Below, one piece after another: positions 1-4,197 of a stretch of DNA of 5,068 bases. The stretch covers positions 1 to 5,068 of the forward strand of contig CAYRZP010000134.1 in assembly GCA_964428885.1 (NCBI GenBank), written 5' to 3'. The notes under the pieces were generated by a model. The model did not search any database. It had not been told where the DNA came from and saw nothing but the letters and a program-made list of their open reading frames with translations. Within the stretch, counting starts at the first letter, position 1, and every line of letters begins with the position of its first letter. The stretch is from JAQVQN01 sp964428885 (GTDB lineage Bacteria > Verrucomicrobiota > Kiritimatiellia > RFP12 > UBA1067). Position numbers and translations under genes: made by a program.

Positions 1-477
1 CGATCTTGACAGCAGCATGTGTTTGCCGGACAGTGTGGCCACGACGCGCGTAGCCAGGTTGGTGTCGGCGGGGTTTTCGAAAAGGGTGGCTTCGTCCATC
101 GGCTTTGAAGAGGCGTAGGCGTCCCGGAGCGCCTGTTGAAGTGTCGCGCCGGAGTCGGAGAGCGGGATCAGCGCCACTTTGGCGGGGTTCTCGTCCGACA
201 GCGGCAGTTCGGGGTCCACGGTCTGGACGAAGCGCAGCGTTTCTCGCGACGACACGCCCGCAAAAGACGGCAGCGCCAATGCGGCGGCGATCCGTTTTTC
301 GATTGAACCCGTGTCGAGCGGCAGCTCGGCGCTCCGGCTGAAGGCGGAGACGCCGTAGACCGCGCTCAGATAATTGTCGGTCTCGACCATGGCCACAAAC
401 ACCCGTTCTGCGCGGCCGGCGCAGGCGGCGGTCACCATGAACGCGGCGAGTGCGCGGTGTCGGAAGCGTTTGCTCAT
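1..477 (-). CDS. Secreted protein of unknown function, C-terminus cut by the window edge
   Basis: The minus frame is open for all 159 codons from the ATG at 477 to base 1, with no stop, so the gene continues beyond the left edge. The first residues (MSKRFRHR, then ALAAFMVTAACAG) form a basic n-region and a hydrophobic core typical of a Sec signal peptide, with likely cleavage near residues 20-23 (AGRA before E24). The protein is therefore probably periplasmic or outer-membrane associated. The mature part alternates short strands and helices (for example VFVAMVETDNYLSAVYGV at 26-43) and shows no catalytic motif I recognise. An in-frame ATG at 513 would add 12 residues; neither start has a clear Shine-Dalgarno sequence, and I chose 477 because it gives a normal signal peptide. 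It lies 60 bases after the lipoprotein gene stop (24 from ATG 513), so it is probably co-transcribed. I do not recognise the family. Confidence 0.72.
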   Translation of the reverse strand, partial: MSKRFRHRALAAFMVTAACAGRAERVFVAMVETDNYLSAVYGVSAFSRSAELPLDTGSIEKRIAAALALPSFAGVSSRETLRFVQTVDPELPLSDENPAKVALIPLSDSGATLQQALRDAYASSKPMDEATLFENPADTNLATRVVATLSGKHMLLSRS

Positions 478-537
478 GGCGAATAATGTGATCGGGCGGG
501 GCGTGAGTCTCATGTGTTTGATCGGGTTCGCGGGATG

Positions 538-1059
538 TCAGCGTTTGCGGACGGGCTGGGGTTGGTAGAACATCAGGACAACGTTCTTGAGGTGTTCGGC
601 CAGGTCAGGGTCGCTGACGTAGACATCGTCTTCGGAGCCGCAGGTCTTGCACTGGATGTTGGCGGAAACGAAGATCGCCTCGTTGGTGCTGGAGCTTTCG
701 CCTTTGCGTCGCTCTTTGAAAAGTCCGGCGTCCACCAGCATCTGGTAAAGCGGCACGACATCCTCGCGCGGGATGGTTATGCGCTGTTCGCGCAGGTCGT
801 TCCAGTTCGGGTCGGTGTGGCTGGCGGCGAAGGGGTTGGTGACCAGGGCGCTGGTGCCTTCCCGGACAGTCACCAGGCCGTTGCCGTCCACGCGCACGCT
901 GACGCGCTGTATCGGCGTGGTGCGGAAATTATAATGGCGGATAAAAACCCAGTTAAGGCCGGACTCTTTGACTGTGAAAAAAGGATTGTCGAAAAAATTG
1001 ACGCAGCCGCATAGTATGGCCGTGGCCGCGAAAGCGGCATAAAAAAATGTCTTCTTCAT
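538..1059 (-). CDS. Small lipoprotein of unknown function with a CxxC pair
   Basis: This 173-residue protein starts MKKTFFYAAFAATAILCGC. That is a short basic n-region, a hydrophobic core and a lipobox-like LCG-C, so Cys19 is the likely lipidated residue (Cys at -2 is not typical). Residues +2/+3 are Val-Asn, which gives no clear inner-membrane retention signal. The mature part has a strand-rich segment (residues 38-75), a helix around 98-118 (PREDVVPLYQMLVDAGLF), and a CKTC pair (Cys137 and Cys140) followed by an acidic stretch (GSEDD). A single CxxC could bind metal or form a disulfide, but the other half of a zinc site is not evident. No known domain is recognised. The gene stands divergent from the transporter-ferritin fusion and upstream of the secreted-protein gene, probably as the first gene of a two-gene unit. 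No Shine-Dalgarno sequence precedes the ATG. Confidence 0.85.
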   Translation of the reverse strand: MKKTFFYAAFAATAILCGCVNFFDNPFFTVKESGLNWVFIRHYNFRTTPIQRVSVRVDGNGLVTVREGTSALVTNPFAASHTDPNWNDLREQRITIPREDVVPLYQMLVDAGLFKERRKGESSSTNEAIFVSANIQCKTCGSEDDVYVSDPDLAEHLKNVVLMFYQPQPVRKR

Positions 1060-1082
1060 GGCATAATAATGGACATTATGCC
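1060..1082. repeat. Perfect 8-base inverted repeat, candidate operator
   Basis: GGCATAAT (1060-1067) and ATTATGCC (1075-1082) are exact inverted copies separated by seven bases (AATGGAC). The repeat abuts the lipoprotein start codon and covers the proposed -10 element, so a dimeric repressor bound here would block that promoter. It has no T-run, so it is not a typical terminator. The binding protein is unknown. Confidence 0.45.
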
Positions 1083-1094
1083 GATGGCGGGCAA
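1066..1094 (-). promoter_or_regulatory. Candidate sigma-70-type promoter for the lipoprotein gene, possibly leaderless
   Basis: On the minus strand TTGCCC (1094-1089) is followed after exactly 17 bases by CATTAT (1071-1066), a fair -35/-10 pair. The -10 ends six bases before the ATG at 1059, so transcription would start at or beside the A of the start codon. That would be a leaderless mRNA, which agrees with the missing Shine-Dalgarno sequence. An alternative pair further upstream is CTGACA with TACGAT, spaced by 19 bases, which would give a normal leader. Confidence 0.35.
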
Positions 1095-1137
1095 GCTGAA
1101 ATCGTATTTTCTGGCGCCGCCGGGTTGTCAGGCTTTA

Positions 1138-1146
1138 TGATATTAT
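1138..1146 (+). promoter_or_regulatory. Candidate extended -10 promoter for the transporter-ferritin operon
   Basis: TGA followed by TATTAT is an extended -10 element (TGnTATAAT type) inside an AT-rich patch of GC-rich DNA. The start of transcription would fall near 1153, giving a leader of about 15 bases that just contains the Shine-Dalgarno sequence. TTGTCA at 1125-1130 is too close (10 bases) to be its -35. Confidence 0.4.
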
Positions 1147-1154
1147 ATTTTCAA

Positions 1155-1161
1155 AGAGGAG
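1155..1161 (+). promoter_or_regulatory. Shine-Dalgarno sequence fixing the GTG start at 1168
   Basis: AGAGGAG ends six bases before GTG 1168, good spacing. The only nearby ATG (1166-1168) is followed at once by a TGA stop (1169-1171) in its own frame, so it cannot start the gene; the overlapping GTG does. Confidence 0.7.
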
Positions 1162-1167
1162 AGTAAT

Positions 1168-1950
1168 GTGAATTGGCCGCTTTTTTTCAGCACTTTCACG
1201 CTGATATTTCTTGCCGAGATGGGTGACAAGACGCAATTGGCGGTGATGAGCCAGTCTGCCGCCACTTCGGCGAAGTGGACGGTTTTCTCGGCCGGGGTGG
1301 CGGCTTTGGCGGCCTCGACCGCGATCGGTGTGCTGGCGGGGGATCTGGTCCGGCGTTTTGTGCCGGACGAGCGGGTGATCAAATGTGTCGGCGGCGCGTT
1401 GTTCCTGCTTTTCGGCATGTTGATGTTGCGGGATGCCTTGCTGCCGCGCGCTGTCAAGTGCGGGGTCTCTGCGGCGGAAATGCCTGCCGGCTGGATCGGG
1501 CGGTTCGTGATACGGCAGGCGGCGGCATTCGAGCAGGCGGCGGCTCTGGATTACGAGGCGTTGGCCGCCAAATCCGCCGATCCGGCGGAACAGGATGTTT
1601 TCCGCAGGCTGGCGGCGGAGGAGCGCTGGCACCACGAAGCCATGCTCGGGGCTTTGGCGGCGGGCGCGGACAAGGATTTCCCGGTGACGGCTGAGATGGC
1701 GGCGGGTTTCCCTCCGCTGGAAGACATGACCCATGCCGCGGCGGGCAACATGTCTGCGGCGGTAGGGCAGGCGCTAAGGCATGAGTTGGCGGCGGCGCGT
1801 TTTTACCGCACACTGTCAGAGCGCAGCGCGCTTCCCGCTCTGCGCGAGACCTTTCTGGCGTTGTCGGTGGCGGAGGAGAATCACGCCCGGCGCCTGACGG
1901 CGCTGGGAGCGGCGGAAGACGGTGCGCTTGTGGAGAGGTCGCGGCATTGA
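1168..1950 (+). CDS. Fusion of a GDT1/UPF0016 cation-transporter half-domain and a ferritin-like diiron domain
   Basis: Residues 1-92 match one half of the GDT1/TMEM165 (UPF0016) family: three hydrophobic segments (about 4-29, 38-60, 70-92) and the signature E-M-G-D-K-T-Q at 17-23. Known members export Mn2+ or move Ca2+/Mn2+ across membranes and carry two such motifs; single-motif bacterial forms are thought to pair up. After a linker (93-117), residues 118-247 read as a four-helix ferritin-like domain. It has Glu122 with Tyr129, E152-x2-H155, Glu206 with Tyr213, and E236-x2-H239. The two halves superimpose at an exact 84-residue offset, and the six ligands match a rubrerythrin/bacterioferritin-type diiron site. 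The extra helix-C Glu of rubrerythrin is Ala209 here. The inferred role is a membrane-bound exporter of Mn2+ or Fe2+ that senses or oxidises iron, comparable in idea to MbfA, which joins ferritin-like and VIT1 domains. The GTG start is set by AGAGGAG. It is the first gene of the run, with the HNH gene one base after its stop. Domain calls are strong; substrate and role are inference. Confidence 0.88.
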   Translation: MNWPLFFSTFTLIFLAEMGDKTQLAVMSQSAATSAKWTVFSAGVAALAASTAIGVLAGDLVRRFVPDERVIKCVGGALFLLFGMLMLRDALLPRAVKCGVSAAEMPAGWIGRFVIRQAAAFEQAAALDYEALAAKSADPAEQDVFRRLAAEERWHHEAMLGALAAGADKDFPVTAEMAAGFPPLEDMTHAAAGNMSAAVGQALRHELAAARFYRTLSERSALPALRETFLALSVAEENHARRLTALGAAEDGALVERSRH

Positions 1951-1951
1951 G

Positions 1952-2272
1952 ATGAAAGAGTGGGTTGACATCCGGAAAGACGAGCGTCACGTCGCGCGTG
2001 AGCGCGCGGCGGCGCGCGAGTTGCGCAAGAGCGCGTGGTGGCAGAACCAGGTCGCCGCCGGGGTGTGCCATTATTGCGGCAGGCAGGTCGGGGCCGAAGC
2101 CTTGACGCTTGACCATGTGGTGCCTGTGGCGCGCGGCGGGCGCAGCAACAAGGGCAACGTGGTTCCGGCCTGCGACGCCTGCAACAAGAGCAAGGGCGCG
2201 CTGACTCCGGCCGAGCGGATTCTGGCGGAATTGGAACGGGGCGGCGGGCTTGAGGATGGGGCTCGGACATGA
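1952..2272 (+). CDS. Small stand-alone HNH endonuclease-like protein
   Basis: This 106-residue protein has a charged helical N-terminus (residues 8-34), then an HNH fold. The fold shows Cys39-x2-Cys42, the catalytic-type Asp54-His55 in TLDHVVPVARGG, Asn69 in KGNVVPAC, and Cys74-x2-Cys77 followed by Asn78. The two CxxC pairs would hold a structural zinc, and His55 would be the general base of a beta-beta-alpha metal nuclease. From memory, short HNH proteins of this build occur in many bacteria, including deltaproteobacteria, as single housekeeping-like genes of unknown target. There is no fused methylase, intein, intron or toxin partner. The ATG at 1952 follows the previous stop by one base, and GAGAGG at 1933-1938 is a distant, weak ribosome site, so translation is probably coupled. 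A GTG at 1922 would add 10 residues inside the previous gene and is less likely. The stop overlaps the ispH start. Confidence 0.88.
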   Translation: MKEWVDIRKDERHVARERAAARELRKSAWWQNQVAAGVCHYCGRQVGAEALTLDHVVPVARGGRSNKGNVVPACDACNKSKGALTPAERILAELERGGGLEDGART

Positions 2273-3207
2273 TGCGGCGGCGTCTGGTCATCGTCTATCC
2301 GCACGGCTTCTGTTCAGGGGTGGCGCGCGCCGTCGCGACTGCCGAGACGCTGCTGGAGCGTTTTCCGGGAGAGCCGGTCTATTGCCTGAACCAGATCGTT
2401 CACAACCGGCAGGTGGTCGAGCGGCTGGCCGGCATGGGCATGGTGTTCGTGAAGCGGGTGGAGGATGCGCCGCAAGGAGCGCGGCTCTTGTTTTCGGCGC
2501 ACGGGGTTTCTCCCGGGGTGGTGCGCGTGGCGGCCGCGCGCGGCTTGCGCGTGATTGACGCGACCTGCCCGTTCGTGACCAAGGTGCATGCGGAGGTACG
2601 CCGGTTCGCCGCCGATGGCACCAAGGTGGTCTGCGTAGGCCATCGCCATCACGAAGAGGTGGCGGGTGTGGCGGGCGAGGCGCCGGATAATGTCGTTGTG
2701 GTTGAGAACGCGGCCGAGGCCGAGGCGCTCGCGTTGCCGCAGGGGGGGGCGGTGGCTGTGGTCACGCAGACCACGCTGGGGCAGTCGCAGGTGGAGGATG
2801 TGATGGCGGTGCTGAGGCGGCGTTTCCCGGGGCTGCTTTTGCCGGAAAGCACGGATGTCTGCTATGCCACGCGCAACCGCCAGCAGGCCGTGGACCGGCT
2901 GGCGCGCGTTTGCGGGAGGGTGTTGGTTTTGGGCTCGGCCAACAGCTCCAACAGCCTGAGGCTGGTCGAGACCGCCCGCGCCGCAGGCGCCGATGCGGAG
3001 TTGGTGAGCGAGCTGGCGCAACTTGACGGTTTGCGGTGGCATGACGGGCAGGCCGTTGGCATGACCAGCGGGGCTTCGACACCCGAGTCTTTCCTGGACG
3101 ATGCTGTTGCGGTTTTGCGCAACCGGCACAATTTCACCGAGCCCGAGCGGTTGGACGCGGTTGACGAACAAGCGCAGGTTTTCCTGTTGCCGCGGATGGA
3201 TGGATAA
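2269..3207 (+). CDS. ispH: 4-hydroxy-3-methylbut-2-enyl diphosphate reductase
   Basis: IspH (LytB, EC 1.17.7.4) makes isopentenyl and dimethylallyl diphosphate from HMBPP, the last step of the MEP isoprenoid pathway, in the cytoplasm with a 4Fe-4S cluster. At 312 residues the protein is full length. The three cluster cysteines are present: Cys15 in HGFCSGV, Cys100 in DATCPFV and Cys198 in DVCYATRNRQ. Substrate-binding residues are also seen: His45 (VHNRQVV), His78 (AHGVS), His128 and the acid Glu130 (GHRHHEEVAG), TQTT at 166-169, SSNS at 226-229 and Ser270 in SGASTPE. The HPE common in the family is HEE here (Glu129), a mild change. The ATG at 2269 overlaps the HNH stop (ATGA), which suggests translational coupling; a second ATG follows at 2272. 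A run of eight G lies at 2742-2749. The enzyme should be active. Confidence 0.97.
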   Translation: MMRRRLVIVYPHGFCSGVARAVATAETLLERFPGEPVYCLNQIVHNRQVVERLAGMGMVFVKRVEDAPQGARLLFSAHGVSPGVVRVAAARGLRVIDATCPFVTKVHAEVRRFAADGTKVVCVGHRHHEEVAGVAGEAPDNVVVVENAAEAEALALPQGGAVAVVTQTTLGQSQVEDVMAVLRRRFPGLLLPESTDVCYATRNRQQAVDRLARVCGRVLVLGSANSSNSLRLVETARAAGADAELVSELAQLDGLRWHDGQAVGMTSGASTPESFLDDAVAVLRNRHNFTEPERLDAVDEQAQVFLLPRMDG

Positions 3208-3230
3208 TTGTCGGCAGGGGTGTTTTTAAA

Positions 3231-3235
3231 AAGGA
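3231..3235 (+). promoter_or_regulatory. Shine-Dalgarno sequence fixing the thiD start at 3241
   Basis: AAGGA lies five bases before ATG 3241. It rules out the upstream in-frame TTG at 3208, which sits directly after the ispH stop without a ribosome site and would add 11 residues not expected in ThiD. Confidence 0.65.
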
Positions 3236-3240
3236 TTTTT

Positions 3241-4092
3241 ATGACGGAACAGGCGGATGAGACGGTGGGCATGCGTCGGGCTGTGGCGCTGACGGTCGCT
3301 GGCAGCGACAGCGGGGGCAACGCCGGCATACAGGCTGACTTGCGGGCTTTCCATGTTTTCGGGGTGCACGGCTGCACGGTGCTGGCGGCGCTGACCGCGC
3401 AGAATCCTTTCGGGGTGCGTTCGGTGCTGGTGCCTGAGGCGTCGTTCGTGGCGGACCAGCTCGACGCGGTGCTGGAGGCGTACGCGGTCGGCGCGCTGAA
3501 GGCCGGCATGCTCGCGGAGTCTGCGGTGATCGAAGCCGTGGCCGGGCGGCTGATGCTTCACGGCCGCATCGTCAAGGTTTTCGATCCGGTGATGGTGGCC
3601 AGCAGCGGCGCTCGTCTGCTGCGGGACGACGCGGTAGACACGCTCAGGCGGCGGCTGCTGCCGCTGGCGGACCTGATCACACCCAACCTGCCGGAGGCCG
3701 AGGCGTTGACCGGCAGGGGGCTGGACAATGACGAAGCGGTGGAACGGGCGGCGCGAGACTTGGCGGACCAGTTCGGATGCGCGGTGTTGGTGAAGGGCGG
3801 TCACAGGAGCGGCGCCGAGGCCGAGGACGTGCTGTACGACGGCGAGCGTGTGTACCGCTTTTCGACGCCGCGCCTGGAAAACCCGCTCTCGACGCACGGC
3901 ACCGGCTGCTCGCTCAGCGCGGCAATAACCGCCGCACTGTCATGCGGCAATTGTTTGGTGGACGCTGTGACGGAAGGCAAGGCCTACGTCTACGAATCCA
4001 TCCGTTCGGCGGTCATGGTAGGCGAGTGCGCGGCGGTGCTCGGCACTCCTGCGCGTCTGCCGGTCGAGGCGGTCCGGGTGGAGCGGGCTTAG
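3241..4092 (+). CDS. thiD: Hydroxymethylpyrimidine/phosphomethylpyrimidine kinase
   Basis: ThiD (EC 2.7.1.49 / 2.7.4.7) phosphorylates HMP and HMP-P to HMP-PP, the pyrimidine half of thiamine, in the cytoplasm; it belongs to the ribokinase/PfkB superfamily. The 283-residue protein has the family landmarks in order. These are VAGSDSGGNAGIQADL at 19-34 (Gln31 contacts the pyrimidine in known ThiD), LTAQNPFGV at 51-59, KAGML at 87-91, FDPVMVASSG at 114-123, TPNLPEAEALTG at 147-158, VLVKGGH at 182-188, and the anion-hole motif GTGC at 220-223 with Cys223. Asn27 replaces the usual Gly and Pro56 the usual Thr, both tolerable. There is no ThiE or ThiM fusion. The start is set by AAGGA. It follows ispH by 33 bases, probably in one transcript. 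No TPP riboswitch fits in that gap. A pyridoxal kinase is the main alternative but is less likely. Confidence 0.95.
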   Translation: MTEQADETVGMRRAVALTVAGSDSGGNAGIQADLRAFHVFGVHGCTVLAALTAQNPFGVRSVLVPEASFVADQLDAVLEAYAVGALKAGMLAESAVIEAVAGRLMLHGRIVKVFDPVMVASSGARLLRDDAVDTLRRRLLPLADLITPNLPEAEALTGRGLDNDEAVERAARDLADQFGCAVLVKGGHRSGAEAEDVLYDGERVYRFSTPRLENPLSTHGTGCSLSAAITAALSCGNCLVDAVTEGKAYVYESIRSAVMVGECAAVLGTPARLPVEAVRVERA

Positions 4093-4105
4093 CGCGCGCT
4101 TTTTT
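4081..4105 (+). terminator. Possible intrinsic terminator overlapping the end of thiD
   Basis: The transcript can fold GAGCG (4081-4085) against CGCTT (4097-4101, one G-U pair). A G-G mismatch, two more pairs (4087-4088 with 4094-4095) and a five-base loop complete the hairpin. A run of six T (4100-4105) follows. The stem overlaps the TAG stop and is imperfect, so termination may be partial. Confidence 0.35.
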
Positions 4106-4130
4106 ACGGCTATGCCGGAGCGGATTATTG

Positions 4131-4139
4131 TGCTATTAT
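4131..4139 (+). promoter_or_regulatory. Candidate extended -10 promoter for the sugar-kinase gene
   Basis: TGC followed by TATTAT is an extended -10 element in an AT-rich island between thiD and the kinase. No good -35 lies 16-18 bases upstream, as is common for extended -10 promoters. Transcription would start near 4146, giving a leader of about 52 bases. An imperfect inverted repeat (4127-4134 with 4143-4151, one unpaired base) surrounds it and could be an operator. Confidence 0.42.
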
Positions 4140-4187
4140 AAAAGCAACAATTCTGGTTTGTGTTTGATTTTGCAGGCAATGTTCTTT

Positions 4188-4193
4188 GGGAGG
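4188..4193 (+). promoter_or_regulatory. Strong Shine-Dalgarno sequence of the sugar-kinase gene
   Basis: GGGAGG lies four bases before ATG 4198, the best ribosome site in the window. It fixes the start and suggests high expression. Confidence 0.7.
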
Positions 4194-4197
4194 AGTT

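Noticed and set aside
105..568. Plus-strand open frames opposite the secreted-protein gene
   Set aside because: They are Arg/Ala-rich, have no ribosome site, and the minus frame is open throughout with a signal peptide.
514..1014. Plus-strand open frame of 166 codons
   Set aside because: It lies opposite the lipoprotein gene, whose signal peptide, lipobox-like site and upstream promoter are convincing.
1922..1951. GTG start for the HNH gene at 1922
   Set aside because: It would add 10 residues inside the previous gene, while ATG 1952 sits directly after its stop and begins the MKEWVDI segment that looks like the natural N-terminus.
1135..2116. Long minus-strand open frames opposite the transporter fusion
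   Set aside because: They are rich in Pro, Arg and His without motifs, as expected for antisense frames of GC-rich genes.
2314..3171. Minus-strand open frame of 285 codons
   Set aside because: It is antisense to ispH, which carries all cluster and substrate residues.
3208..3240. TTG start for thiD at 3208
   Set aside because: No ribosome site precedes it, while AAGGA precedes ATG 3241.
3208..3240. TPP riboswitch before thiD
   Set aside because: The gap is only 33 bases, too short for the element, and no THI-box-like sequence is seen.
3226..3897. Minus-strand open frame of 223 codons
   Set aside because: It is antisense to thiD and shows no family motif.
4107..4117. CGGC-TAT-GCCG hairpin after thiD as a terminator
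   Set aside because: The stem is four pairs and no T-run follows.
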